From the NCBI GenBank assembly GCA_012523465.1, contig JAAYIK010000007.1, positions 17,047 through 81,046 on the forward strand: a stretch of 64,000 nt of DNA, in the 5' to 3' direction. This document shows, piece by piece, positions 9,503 to 18,620 of the stretch. The position numbers and the translations under genes were made by a program. Source of the stretch: Lysobacteraceae bacterium (GTDB taxonomy: Bacteria > Pseudomonadota > Gammaproteobacteria > Nitrococcales > AK92). The stretch's first letter is position 1. Each line of letters opens with the position of its first letter. The notes beneath the pieces were generated by a model that worked only from the letters and a program-made list of their open reading frames with translations, was not told the DNA's origin and ran no database searches.

Positions 9503-12500
9503 AGATCGCCCAGCTCACGGTCGACCGGCCGGTGTTCACCAGCATGCTGATGCTGATTGCCATCGCCATCGGCCTGGTGGCGCTCACCCGGCTGCCGGTC
9601 GACCTGATGCCGGATGTCAGCTATCCCACCCTGAGCATTTCCGCTAGCTATGAGAATGCCAGCCCCGAGGTCGTGGAGGAGCTGATTACGCGGCCGCTGG
9701 AGCGGGCGGTGGCGGCGGTACCCGGGGTGGTGGAAATCACGTCCATCTCCGCCGAAGGCAGTAGCCAGGTCAGCATCCGCTTCGATTGGGGCACCGATCT
9801 CGATGCCGCTGCCAACGACGTCCGCGACCGCCTCGACGGCGTGATCGCTAGCCTGCCGGAGGAGGCCGACCGGCCGCAGCTGCGCAAGTTCGACCCCACC
9901 GCCTTTCCCATTCTGATCCTTGGCGTTGCCAGCCAGCTCGATCCGCTGGAGCTGCGACGGCTGATCGATGAGCAGCTCAGCTACCGGCTGGAGCGCCTGC
10001 CGGGGGTGGCAGCGGTCGACATCTGGGGTGGGTTGCAGCGCGAGATCCAAGTGCGGGTGCGGCGCGAGCAGCTGCAGGCGCTGGGATTGCCGCTGGACCA
10101 GATCGTGCAGGCGCTGCGAGACGCCAACCTCAACCTGCCCACGGGCAGCATCGTCGAGGGGACAGCGGACGTCACCCTGCGGGCGCCAGGGCGCTTCGCT
10201 AGCCTGGACGAGCTGCGCCACACCGTGGTGGCGCAGCGCAACGGGGTGGTGATACGGCTGGATCAGGTCGCCGAGGTCTACGACACTCACGCCGAGCCGA
10301 CCCAACTGGTGCGCATCAACGGCCAGCCCGGGGTGCGCCTGGGCGTGCGCAAGCAGTCCGGCAGCAACACGGTGGCCGTGGCCGACGCGGTGCTGCGGGA
10401 GGTGGCGCGCATCAATGCCGAGTTCCCCCAGGTCGAGCTGGTGCCGGTGATCGACACGGCCCAGTATATCCGCCGCTCTCTCGACAACCTGAGCCGCTCG
10501 GTGCTGTACGGCGGCAGCCTGGCGGTGATCGTGCTGCTGTTCTTCCTGCGCGATGTACGTAGCACGGCAGTGGTGGCCAGCGCCATTCCGATCTCGGTGA
10601 TCGCCACCTTCGGCCTGATCTACTTCGGCGGCTTTACCCTCAACCTGATGACGCTGGGTGGGCTGGCGCTGGGCGTCGGTATGATGGTCGACAATGCCAT
10701 CGTGGTGCTGGAGAACATCACCCGCATCCGCGACGAGGAGGGGGCGGCGGTGCGCGACGCGGCCGTGCAGGGCGCCGAGCAGGTGACTGCCGCGGTCATC
10801 GCCAGCACGCTCACTACGCTGTCAGTGTTCCTGCCTATGGCCTTCATGCGCGACATGTCGGGGCAGCTATTCCAGCAGTTCGCCTGGGTGGTCGGCTTTT
10901 CGCTCCTGGCCTCGCTGGTGGTGGCGCTGACGCTGGTGCCCATGCTGGCCTCCAAACTGATGCGGCTGCGGCGGCGCGCCAGCGATCGCTCGGCGGTGGC
11001 CGAGGCCAGCCGGCGCGGCTTCTTTCGCCTGGGGCAGCTGTACGATCGTCTGCTGGTTGCCTCGCTGAGGCATCGGCTGACGGTGTTGGCCATTACCACC
11101 CTGCTGCTGCTCGGCAGCCTGCTGCTCATTCCCCGGGTCGGCGGCGAGCTGATGCCCGTCAGCGACGAGGGCGAGGTGCGCATCAGCCTAGAGATGGAGC
11201 CGGGCACCCGGCTGGAGGTGCTGGACGAGCGCATGCGCCGGGTGGAGGACATCGTCTACGCCGCGGTCCCGGAGATGCAGGCGGCGGTGGTGAGCGCAGG
11301 CGCCTCGGGCTTCCGCCACGGATCGACGGCAACCGGTGAGATCCGGCTGTCGCTGGTGCCGGTCAAGGAGCGCAGCCGCTCCAGCGCCGAGATCGCCGCG
11401 GCGTTGCGGCCGCTACTGGCCGATATTCCCGGCGTGGTGATTCGCACCCGGGCCGGGCAAGGCTTGTTTCTGTTGCGCATCGGCACCGGCGGCAGCGATC
11501 GCTTGGCAATCGAGATCCGTGGCCATGAACTGCCGGTGCTGGAGCAGTTGGCGGCTGAGGTGCGGCAGGCGCTCAGCGACGTGCCCGGCATCACCGACCT
11601 GATGGTCAGCCGCAGCGAAGGTGCGCCGGAGCAGGTGTTCCGCATCGATCGCCTGCGCGCCGCCGACCTCGGGTTGTCGGTGGCACAGATCACCCGCACC
11701 GTCCAGACCGCCATCGCCGGCCGCAGCGCCGGCCAGTATCGGGACGCCGGCGAGGAATATCCCATCGTGGTGCGCCTCAAGGACGCCGAACGAATGACCC
11801 TGGAGGAGGTGCTGGAGCTGCCGCTGGTCGCCAGCGACGGAAGGCAGATCCCGCTGCGGCGGGTGGTCCAGGTCGAGCCCGAGATCGGTCCGGTGCAGAT
11901 CGAGCGCAAGAACCAGCAGCGCGTCATCATGCTGACCGGCGAGGTCGCCGGCCGCGACCTGCTGTCGGTGGCACGCGACGTGCAGCGGCGCCTGGCGGCC
12001 ATCCCGACCCCGCGCAACTACGAACTGACGCTGGCCGGCGACTACGAAGAGCAGCAAAAGGCGTTCCGCGAGCTGATGCTGAGCCTGGTCCTAGCCGTGG
12101 GGCTAGTCTACATGATCCTGGCCAGCCTGTACGAGTCGCTGCGGGATCCGCTCATCGTCATGCTATCGGTGCCGTTGGCCGCCATCGGCGTGGTGCTCAC
12201 GCTGTACCTCACCGGCACCACCTTCAACATGCAGTCGGCCATCGGCGTCATCATGCTGGTTGGTATCGTGGTCAACAATGCCATCCTCATCGTCGACCAG
12301 GCCGGCCGGTTGCGACAAGAAGGCCGCGTAGTGGCCGAGGCGGTGCGGGAGGCCGGGCGCCGTCGGCTGCGGCCGATTCTTATGACCACGCTTACCACCG
12401 TGCTGGGGCTGCTGCCGTTGGCGCTGGGCATCGGCGAAGGCGCGGAAACCCAGGCGCCCATGGCCCGGGTTGTCATCGGCGGCCTGACCAGCTCGACCTT

Positions 12501-12561
12501 GATCACGCTGGTCGTGATCCCGGTCGTCTATACGCTGTTTCACAAGGAGCGGCCGGCATGA
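9499..12561 (+). CDS. RND efflux pump permease, HAE1/AcrB family
   Basis: Proton-driven trimeric exporter of 1,020 residues with the usual 12-TM, two-porter-repeat plan. It opens with [22 protein letters not shown]. The TM4 proton-relay motif reads [14 protein letters not shown]: the first Asp is kept and the second is Asn. The TM10 Lys of AcrB is Asn ([13 protein letters not shown]), a variant seen in many non-AcrB family members. The middle gene of an adaptor-pump-channel operon, it overlaps both neighbours by 4 bases. Substrates are unknown; no regulator gene is adjacent. Confidence 0.95.
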   Translation: MKIAQLTVDRPVFTSMLMLIAIAIGLVALTRLPVDLMPDVSYPTLSISASYENASPEVVEELITRPLERAVAAVPGVVEITSISAEGSSQVSIRFDWGTDLDAAANDVRDRLDGVIASLPEEADRPQLRKFDPTAFPILILGVASQLDPLELRRLIDEQLSYRLERLPGVAAVDIWGGLQREIQVRVRREQLQALGLPLDQIVQALRDANLNLPTGSIVEGTADVTLRAPGRFASLDELRHTVVAQRNGVVIRLDQVAEVYDTHAEPTQLVRINGQPGVRLGVRKQSGSNTVAVADAVLREVARINAEFPQVELVPVIDTAQYIRRSLDNLSRSVLYGGSLAVIVLLFFLRDVRSTAVVASAIPISVIATFGLIYFGGFTLNLMTLGGLALGVGMMVDNAIVVLENITRIRDEEGAAVRDAAVQGAEQVTAAVIASTLTTLSVFLPMAFMRDMSGQLFQQFAWVVGFSLLASLVVALTLVPMLASKLMRLRRRASDRSAVAEASRRGFFRLGQLYDRLLVASLRHRLTVLAITTLLLLGSLLLIPRVGGELMPVSDEGEVRISLEMEPGTRLEVLDERMRRVEDIVYAAVPEMQAAVVSAGASGFRHGSTATGEIRLSLVPVKERSRSSAEIAAALRPLLADIPGVVIRTRAGQGLFLLRIGTGGSDRLAIEIRGHELPVLEQLAAEVRQALSDVPGITDLMVSRSEGAPEQVFRIDRLRAADLGLSVAQITRTVQTAIAGRSAGQYRDAGEEYPIVVRLKDAERMTLEEVLELPLVASDGRQIPLRRVVQVEPEIGPVQIERKNQQRVIMLTGEVAGRDLLSVARDVQRRLAAIPTPRNYELTLAGDYEEQQKAFRELMLSLVLAVGLVYMILASLYESLRDPLIVMLSVPLAAIGVVLTLYLTGTTFNMQSAIGVIMLVGIVVNNAILIVDQAGRLRQEGRVVAEAVREAGRRRLRPILMTTLTTVLGLLPLALGIGEGAETQAPMARVVIGGLTSSTLITLVVIPVVYTLFHKERPA

Positions 12562-14180
12562 TCCGACGGACTCACACCTTGCAGCCTTGCTGGCAGCATG
12601 GCCTTCGGGCCGCGGTTGCCGCCTGCGCGGTGGCGCTGTCGTTGCCGCCGGCAGCGGCGCTGCCGCCGGAGGCGCTGCCTGGCCCGACCGTGCTGCAGCA
12701 GGAGCTGCGCCTGCGGGCGGACGCCAGCCGCGATCCGGGGCCGGAGGCGGAAGGGCCGTTGAGACTGTCGCTGGAGGAAGCAGTGCTCACCGCCCTGCGC
12801 TACAATCGCTCGCTCACGGCACAGCAGTTGGTGCCACAGATTACCGGCGCCTTCGAGGCCATCGAACGCTCGGCTTTCGATCTGACGGCCTTCGCCGAGC
12901 TGGGTTTCAGCCGCTCCGTCAGCGAGCGGGCCTCGCCCGACATCCGCCAAACCTTTTCCATCGAATCACGCGGCGTCAGCGGCACGGCCGGCGTCCGCGC
13001 TACCCTGCCGAGCGGGACCACCGTGGAGGGCGGCGTGGAGTATCGCCAGCAGAGCTCGAACCGCACGCTGGATGACCAGCACGTGGCCGGGTTCAACCTG
13101 TCCGTAACCCAGGCCCTGCTGCGTGGCGCCAGCCGCCGCGCCAACCTGATCGACTTGCGCCAGGCCGAGCTGGATACCCTGGCTTCGGAGTACGAGCTGC
13201 GCGGCTTCATCACCAGCCTGGTGGCCGACGTCGAGCAAGCTTACTGGAACTACGTGCTGGCGTCGCAACGGCTTGCCATTTTCGAAAGCTCCCTGCAGCT
13301 GGCCGAGCGCCAGCTGCGGGAGACCGAGCAGCGCATCCGCGCCGGCGCGCTGCCGGAAGCCGAGTGGGCGGCGGCGCGGGCTGAGGTGGCACGGCGGCGG
13401 CAAGAGCTGATCGACGCCCGCGCTGAGCATGACCGGCAGCGGCTGACCTTGCTGCGCTTGCTGAGTCCGCCCTCGGTGGCTGGCTGGAGGCGGTCCATCG
13501 AGCCGCTGAGCGAGCCGCAGGCGCCGGCGGCCGATGCGCTGGATCCCGTCGAGGATCACATCGCCTTGGCGCAGCGGCTGCGGGCCGAGCTCAACGAGGC
13601 TAGGCTGCGACTGCAGCAAGGCCGGCTGGAGGTCATCCAGACCCGGCATGGCCTGCTGCCACGGCTCGACCTGTTCGTCGTCCTCGGCAAGACCGGCTAT
13701 GCTAATGCCTTCGGCGACGCCTTTCGCAACATCGATGGCGATACCTATGACTTGTCGGCGGGGTTGCGCTTCGAGCTGCCGCTGGGCAATCGTCGCGCCC
13801 GCGCCGAGCATCGCATCGCCAGCCTGCAGCAGGCCCAGGCCCAGGCCAGCCTGGACAACCTGGCTCAGCTGGTGGCGCTGGAAGTGCAGCAGGCCTATCT
13901 GGAGGTGCAGCGCAGCGCGGCGCAGATCGAGGCCAGCCGGGCCACCCGGGCGTTGCAGGAGTCGGTGCTGGCCGCCGAGCAGGCGCGCTTGCGGGCTGGG
14001 CGTTCTACTAGCCTGGCGGTGGCGCAGGCCCAGCGCGATCTGCTGGCGGCGCAAATCGACGAGGTCGGCGCCGTGATCGCCTACCGGCAGGCCCTCACCA
14101 CGCTATACCGCCTCGACGGCAGCCTGCTCGCCCGCCGCGCGATCGCCGCCCCCGGCGAGCAGCCCGCGCTGCTGCCCTAG
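12558..14180 (+). CDS. TolC-family outer-membrane channel
   Basis: Outer-membrane exit duct for the RND operon. The 540 residues begin with a basic segment and hydrophobic stretch ending ALSLPPAAAL, an apparent signal peptide. Two TolC repeats rich in Ala/Gln/Glu coiled-coil helices follow (LRLSLEEAVLTALRYNRSL opening the first). There is no N-terminal lipobox, unlike OprM-type channels. It overlaps the pump gene by 4 bases and ends the operon; no U-run terminator follows. Confidence 0.92.
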   Translation: MIRRTHTLQPCWQHGLRAAVAACAVALSLPPAAALPPEALPGPTVLQQELRLRADASRDPGPEAEGPLRLSLEEAVLTALRYNRSLTAQQLVPQITGAFEAIERSAFDLTAFAELGFSRSVSERASPDIRQTFSIESRGVSGTAGVRATLPSGTTVEGGVEYRQQSSNRTLDDQHVAGFNLSVTQALLRGASRRANLIDLRQAELDTLASEYELRGFITSLVADVEQAYWNYVLASQRLAIFESSLQLAERQLRETEQRIRAGALPEAEWAAARAEVARRRQELIDARAEHDRQRLTLLRLLSPPSVAGWRRSIEPLSEPQAPAADALDPVEDHIALAQRLRAELNEARLRLQQGRLEVIQTRHGLLPRLDLFVVLGKTGYANAFGDAFRNIDGDTYDLSAGLRFELPLGNRRARAEHRIASLQQAQAQASLDNLAQLVALEVQQAYLEVQRSAAQIEASRATRALQESVLAAEQARLRAGRSTSLAVAQAQRDLLAAQIDEVGAVIAYRQALTTLYRLDGSLLARRAIAAPGEQPALLP

Positions 14181-14453
14181 GAGCAACGTCGTTCCCTTCT
14201 GACTCGCTTGTGGAACGCCCCCGCGGCCATTATTTCGCCAATCGGGTGGCAAGCGATTCCTTCGGCCCAGTGCTCGCGCCGGCTCGAGACCAGGGGTGCC
14301 GCTGGCTTGCCAGCAATCGGCCGTGGGATTGCCGCGCCTATTTGGCCGCGCAGGTTGCAAGCAGCAACGATGGGCGTACAGAATGCGATCAATGCCGCCA
14401 TAAAGCAGCCAGCAGGGAAAACAAAATAACCGGCGGCAGAGGAGGGAAACGTT

Positions 14454-14897
14454 ATGGAAACGGTACGGCAAGTTCTCGAGCGAAAGGGCACTGCGGTTTG
14501 GTCCGTCGGGCCGGATGCGACGGTGCTCGATGCGCTGAAGGTCATGGCCGAGCATGATGTCGGCGCGGTCCTGGTCATGGAGGGCGACCGCGTGCTCGGC
14601 ATTTTCAGCGAGCGCGACTATGCCCGCAAAGTGGTGTTGAAAGGGCTGGTATCCAAAGACGTCAAGGTCACCCAGCTGATGACGCCCAATCCCTACACGG
14701 TCAGCCCGTCTAATACCGTCGAAGAGGTCATGAACCTGATGACCGAGAACCGCTTTCGTCATCTGCCGGTGATGGAAGACGGACGCTTGGTCGGCCTCGT
14801 TTCGATAGGCGACATGGTGAAATCCATGGTGATGCAGCAGGAACGCACCATTCGGCATTTGTCCAGCTATATTTCTGGAGACCTTGCCGCCAATTGA
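14454..14897 (+). CDS. CBS-pair domain protein
   Basis: Stand-alone cytoplasmic Bateman module of 147 residues: two CBS motifs (about residues 8-62 and 72-130) with typical segments VLDALKVMAEHDVGAVLVM, IFSERDYARKV and HLPVMEDGRLVGLVSIGDMV. Such modules bind adenosyl ligands (ATP, AMP, NADH or similar) and sense energy state; the ligand here cannot be told. Start ATG lies behind GGAGGGAAAC. It has its own terminator downstream. The 273-base gap before it contains no gene I can support. Confidence 0.93.
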   Translation: METVRQVLERKGTAVWSVGPDATVLDALKVMAEHDVGAVLVMEGDRVLGIFSERDYARKVVLKGLVSKDVKVTQLMTPNPYTVSPSNTVEEVMNLMTENRFRHLPVMEDGRLVGLVSIGDMVKSMVMQQERTIRHLSSYISGDLAAN

Positions 14898-14920
14898 GGG
14901 ACGAAACTCCCTTACAGCCC

Positions 14921-14946
14921 AAGGCGCCCGCAAGGGGCGCCTTTTT
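14921..14946 (+). terminator. intrinsic terminator after the CBS-domain gene
   Basis: Perfect 8-bp stem AAGGCGCC / GGCGCCTT with a 7-base loop (14929-14935), followed directly by T residues through 14946. It ends transcription from the CBS gene and separates it from the secreted-protein gene downstream. Confidence 0.9.
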
Positions 14947-14977
14947 CATGAAAACCAACCGAAAAGGAAACAAGACC

Positions 14978-15529
14978 ATGGTGAAATGGATGGCTCGAAT
15001 GGGTGCGATTCTGGCGATGCTGGCAATGGCTGCGGTAGCCGCCTCTACGCCATTGTCCGAGGCCGAGGTGCAGCGCTTCATTGCCAGCCTGCCGGAAATT
15101 GAGCAATTGTCCGCCGAGGAGCAGGATGCGGGTTGGCTGGACGAGGCCGACGGCCTCGATTTCGAGCGGCCGCTGTCGGGGAGCATTCATGCCCTGCGGG
15201 GCCGCGCTATGTATGGCCAACTCGATGCCGTGGCCGCCAAGCATGGGTTTTCGGGCCTGGAGCACTGGGCCCGGGTCGGCGATAAGGTCTTCAAGGCCTT
15301 TCTGGCGCTGGAAATGGAGCAGCAGAGGCCGCAACTGCAGGCGCAAGCGGCAGAGCAGTTGCGGGAGATCGAGCAGAATCCGCATCTGACGCCTGAACAG
15401 CGCGAGCAGCTCAAGCACATGTTGAGCAGCAGCATGCAGTTCATGGAGTCTTTGGCGCAGGCGCCGGCTTCGGACATGGAGGCCGTGCGGCCGCATCTGG
15501 CGGAGCTGCGGCGCTTACTGGAGCGCTGA
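14978..15529 (+). CDS. putative secreted helical protein of unknown function
   Basis: Protein of 183 residues with an apparent signal peptide (MVKWMARMGAILAMLAMAAV, cleavage near AAS-TP). A predicted all-helical, Gln/Glu/Leu-rich body follows, including LTPEQREQLKHML near the C-terminus. No family is recognised. The start at 14978 is chosen because AAGGAAA lies 8 bases upstream and the signal peptide begins there. In-frame ATGs at 14948 and 14894 overlap the terminator region and are less likely. The body resembles the small periplasmic helical proteins often annotated only as hypothetical. Confidence 0.75.
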   Translation: MVKWMARMGAILAMLAMAAVAASTPLSEAEVQRFIASLPEIEQLSAEEQDAGWLDEADGLDFERPLSGSIHALRGRAMYGQLDAVAAKHGFSGLEHWARVGDKVFKAFLALEMEQQRPQLQAQAAEQLREIEQNPHLTPEQREQLKHMLSSSMQFMESLAQAPASDMEAVRPHLAELRRLLER

Positions 15530-15544
15530 GCCGGCAGTGGCCGG

Positions 15545-16417
15545 CTAGCGTACCAGCGCCAGCCCTAGCCAGGCTCGCAGCCCGGTCTGCGCCTTATAGT
15601 TGAGCAGGGTCTCGCCGTAGCCGTGCAGCAGCTGGAAATAGAAGAAGGCGCCAGTACGGGCGAACAGCGGCTCGCGCACTGGGTACGACACGTCCAGCTG
15701 CAGCGTATTGCGGCCGCCTACGCCGTGGCGGTACTGCAGGCGCCAGATCCAGCTGTTTTCCGAGCCGTAGCGTAGTATCCAGTCGCCGTAGCCGCGGTAG
15801 CGGTGGATGTCGGCGTTGTCCTCCTTGTCGAGATAGAAGTACAGCTTCGGCGCCAGGACCAGCCTTCTGCCGTCGATCACGGTTTCCCAGCTCGGCTGCG
15901 CGAACAGCGTGTCGATGCTGCGCGAGGCCTGCTCGCTGCGACCGTTGGATTCGTGCTCGTAGCCGAAGCGCACGCCGCGGGGAATCCAGCCAGTTTTGCC
16001 GCTGTCGTACATCCAGAAAAAGCTGGGGCGGTAGCTGGTGTCCTCGAAGGGACGGGATTCCTCGCCGAGATTCCACAGCGAAGTCTGGGTGTAGCCGAAA
16101 TAAAGCCCTTGCAGCGGCGGCAAGGACTGCGCCAGGCGGTTGCGGGGGTCGAAGATCCGGTATTTCAGGCTGAGCTGGAAACGGGCAGTGAACTCCTTGC
16201 CATCGCCCAGCAGGAAGTACATCGGCTCGTGCACTGACAGGGCCTCCTGGGGCCGGGCGGCAGGCACGCTCAGCTCGGCCTCGCGGTAGGGCGTGAGCGG
16301 CGCCGGCAGCGGGATTTTCCCTTGCGCGGCGCAGTCGGTTGCCGGCCAGGAGGTGGCGAGCAGGAGTCCGAGGAGTGCAAGGCTGGCGGCGGGGCTGGCG
16401 CGGCCGACACTGGGCAT
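15545..16417 (-). CDS. pldA: outer-membrane phospholipase A (OMPLA)
   Basis: Outer-membrane beta-barrel hydrolase that removes mislocalised phospholipid from the outer leaflet. The 290-residue precursor (E. coli: 289) has a signal peptide ending about CAA-Q. It carries the active-site segment FGYEHESNGRSEQASRS, with His155 and Ser157 matching E. coli His142 and Ser144; the calcium-site Ser152 matches Ser165. The third triad residue, Asn156 in E. coli, is Asp169 here, at the same 14-residue distance from the histidine. Alternating hydrophobic strands and a terminal aromatic-rich segment fit a 12-strand barrel. The frame stays open upstream to 16933, but ATG 16417 has GAAGGAAAC before it and starts the signal peptide. 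Confidence 0.93.
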   Translation of the reverse strand: MPSVGRASPAASLALLGLLLATSWPATDCAAQGKIPLPAPLTPYREAELSVPAARPQEALSVHEPMYFLLGDGKEFTARFQLSLKYRIFDPRNRLAQSLPPLQGLYFGYTQTSLWNLGEESRPFEDTSYRPSFFWMYDSGKTGWIPRGVRFGYEHESNGRSEQASRSIDTLFAQPSWETVIDGRRLVLAPKLYFYLDKEDNADIHRYRGYGDWILRYGSENSWIWRLQYRHGVGGRNTLQLDVSYPVREPLFARTGAFFYFQLLHGYGETLLNYKAQTGLRAWLGLALVR

Positions 16418-16576
16418 GGCGTTTCCTTCGTTAGCGGGCCGGATCTGGTTTTTGCTTTGGCTTTCGCGATCCCATGTTTGGCATGTGCAGCTGATGAACT
16501 CAAGCCGCGCCGGGGAGGCGCGGGCCGGCGACAGGAGGTGCTCACGGTGGCGTGGACTCCGGCGCGGAGCGCTTGA

Positions 16577-17065
16577 TTGCTGTGCGGTGGTTTGCTGCTG
16601 GGGCTCGGCTTGATCGGGCTGGCCTGGGGGCAGGATGGCGAGCGCACGCGCAGCAGCTACGGCAGCTATGGCGAGCCGGTGGTGCGGCCGGTGCTGCCAA
16701 CGCCCGGGCAGGGCCTGGCCGTCGGAGCGCTGTCCGAACCGTCGCCAAGCGCCGCTGTTCCGACGCCGAAGGAGCAGCTGGCCCAGGCGCGCCGCCTGCT
16801 GGGGCAGGCCGTGACCGGGCGCGACGGCGCCGCGCTGGGGACGGTGCGCGGGATCGCCCGCGCTCGCGAAGGTGCTGCCGTGCTGCATGCGGTGGTGGCC
16901 ATCACCGGCTTTCTGGGACTGGACAAAAAGCACGTCCTGGTGCCGGTGGAACGGCTAACGCCACAGGCCGACAAGGTCTGGGCCGATTTCGACCAGGATG
17001 AGCTGGAGCGGATGCTCGAGTATCAGCCGGAACTGTTCGACCTGGTGCTGCCAGGAGAAACGTAG
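16577..17065 (+). CDS. PRC-barrel domain exported protein, possibly broken by an in-frame TGA
   Basis: The C-terminal half has a PRC-barrel pattern (GRDGAALGTVRGIARAREG, LDKKHVLVPVERL, DQDELERML), as in small exported proteins of proteobacteria. The longest frame starts at a TTG (16577) with hydrophobic sequence LCGGLLLGLGLIGLAWG but no positive N-region. Directly before it is a TGA (16574-16576). In the same frame nine codons earlier is a GTG (16547) with the much better Shine-Dalgarno AGGAGG (16533-16538). Reading through the TGA would give M-A-W-T-P-A-R-S-A-x-L-L-C-G-G, a normal signal peptide with an Arg. So the gene is either started at TTG (weak GGAG at 16566) or is a nonsense mutant. 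Confidence 0.65.
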   Translation: MLCGGLLLGLGLIGLAWGQDGERTRSSYGSYGEPVVRPVLPTPGQGLAVGALSEPSPSAAVPTPKEQLAQARRLLGQAVTGRDGAALGTVRGIARAREGAAVLHAVVAITGFLGLDKKHVLVPVERLTPQADKVWADFDQDELERMLEYQPELFDLVLPGET

Positions 17066-17076
17066 GGGCGCAGCGC

Positions 17077-17703
17077 TCAACGCCCCGGTCCTGGCGCCGC
17101 GCCTACGGCGGTGGCGATACTCCGCAATGCCTCGACGACGGCCTGGGCGAGCGCCTGGTTGGCCGCCGCGACGCCGGCCGCGGCATCATCGGCGGTCGTG
17201 GGAGCCTGGGTCTCGATCAGCCAGGAGCCTAGCAGGCTGCGTTCCGGCAGACGGATCAGCTGCATTCTGAGACGGAGCAAAAAAGCCCCCGCACCGTCCT
17301 CGGTCACGATCTGTTCCAGCCGCAGCAGCTGGGTGGTGAGCAAATAGTCGGCAGCCAGTCGGCCGTCGTCCACCACCGCCGCGAACAGACCTGAGCGCTC
17401 CAGCGCGGCGGCAAGAACGGCCGCCAGCATGCGGGGCGGCGTATCGGCCCAGCGGCTGCGGGTATAGTAGCGGATCTGATGCGGAGCGGTACGATAAGCG
17501 ATGCCGCGGGTATCGGCGCCGGCCTCGGCCTGCGGCCGCGCCAGGCGCAGCACCCCGCCCTGGGGCGGCAGCGTCGGCACCGTGGCCGGATCCAGCTCCA
17601 GCCGGTAGGATACTGGCGCCGGCGGCGACAGGGTGGTGCAGCCGGCCAGTAGCAAAGCCAGGCCAGCAGCCAGCAGCGGAACGATGGCGCGTGGCGACGT
17701 CAT
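17077..17703 (-). CDS. ABC-transport auxiliary lipoprotein of an MCE/Mla system
   Basis: Lipoprotein of 208 residues with signal peptide and lipobox LLLAGC, followed by a domain of the PqiC/ABC-auxiliary type (YRLELDP... RIAYRTAPHQIRYYTRSRWADTPPRML pattern, described in the family as a small alpha/beta fold). It probably sits at the outer membrane as the partner of the MlaD-like protein. Last gene of a four-gene operon; it overlaps mlaD by 4 bases. It takes the place of the soluble MlaC carrier of the classical Mla pathway. Confidence 0.88.
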   Translation of the reverse strand: MTSPRAIVPLLAAGLALLLAGCTTLSPPAPVSYRLELDPATVPTLPPQGGVLRLARPQAEAGADTRGIAYRTAPHQIRYYTRSRWADTPPRMLAAVLAAALERSGLFAAVVDDGRLAADYLLTTQLLRLEQIVTEDGAGAFLLRLRMQLIRLPERSLLGSWLIETQAPTTADDAAAGVAAANQALAQAVVEALRSIATAVGAAPGPGR

Positions 17704-18620
17704 TCTCCCGGTCCCGGTTCCATCCGTGGGCGGCCGAACAGCAGCATGCGCGGATTTTCGCGCAGTTCCTCCGCCAGTCGGTTCAGGTTGTCGGTCAGCG
17801 CCTGCAGCTCGATGAGCAGCCCGTTGAGCTCAGGTATGGTGGTGCGGCCGACCTGGGCCAGCTCCTGCCGACTCTGCGCGACTGCTCCCTGCAGCTGCTG
17901 GCCGACCTGCTCCAGCTGCGCCGCCAGCTCCTGCCAACGGGCGGCGGCGGCCTGCGCCTGGGACAACGCCTCAGGCAGCTGCGCCGCCGCCTCGGCGCTC
18001 CGGTTCAGCAGCTGCTCGGCAGCTCGCAGTGTGCTCTCCAGTCGCTCCCCGTTGGCAGCGAGCAGGGTGGAGAACTCGGCCAGACCGCCCAAGATGCGCT
18101 TCAGGTTGTCCTGATTTTCCTCGTCCAACAGGGCCGCCACTTGCCCGGCCATCTGGTCCAGGGTATCCAGTCCCCGGCTGAGGGCCTCATCGAGCCGGCT
18201 GAACAGCGAAGGCTCGCTGGGAATGACCGGATAGGGACTGGCTTGACTGAGCAACGGCGGCGCCTGCAGCGTGCCGCCGGTCAGCTCGATGTGGACCACG
18301 CCAGTCACGCCCTGCGGGTCGAGCTTGGCCCGGGTGTCGGTCTTGATGGGGGTACCTTCCTGCACGGCAATGAGCACATGCACGCGCTCCGGGTTTTGGT
18401 CCACCAGCTCCAGCCGCTCGACGCGGCCAACCACCACCCCGCGGTAGGTCACCGGGGCATTGGGGTAGAGGCCCGATACCGATTCCTGAAAATAGATGGA
18501 ATAGCGAGTTTGGCGCTGCAGTCCGACATCCGAGCCCAGCCACAGCCCCAGGCCGATCAGAGCAGCGCTGAGTACTATCACGAAGACGCCGACGGCGGCG
18601 TAGCTCACTCGGCTTTCCAT
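17700..18620 (-). CDS. MlaD-family MCE-domain protein
   Basis: Lipid-binding MCE protein of 306 residues anchored by one N-terminal membrane helix (about residues 8-28). The single MCE domain follows (VSGLYPNAPVTYRGVVVGRV, about 40-115). The remainder is a long Ala/Leu/Gln-rich coiled-coil tail with heptads through about residue 290. E. coli MlaD ends soon after its MCE ring; the long tail is like the tunnel-forming helices of PqiB or mycobacterial MCE proteins and may span part of the periplasm. It overlaps the ATPase gene by 16 bases and the lipoprotein gene by 4. Confidence 0.92.
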   Translation of the reverse strand: MESRVSYAAVGVFVIVLSAALIGLGLWLGSDVGLQRQTRYSIYFQESVSGLYPNAPVTYRGVVVGRVERLELVDQNPERVHVLIAVQEGTPIKTDTRAKLDPQGVTGVVHIELTGGTLQAPPLLSQASPYPVIPSEPSLFSRLDEALSRGLDTLDQMAGQVAALLDEENQDNLKRILGGLAEFSTLLAANGERLESTLRAAEQLLNRSAEAAAQLPEALSQAQAAAARWQELAAQLEQVGQQLQGAVAQSRQELAQVGRTTIPELNGLLIELQALTDNLNRLAEELRENPRMLLFGRPRMEPGPGE

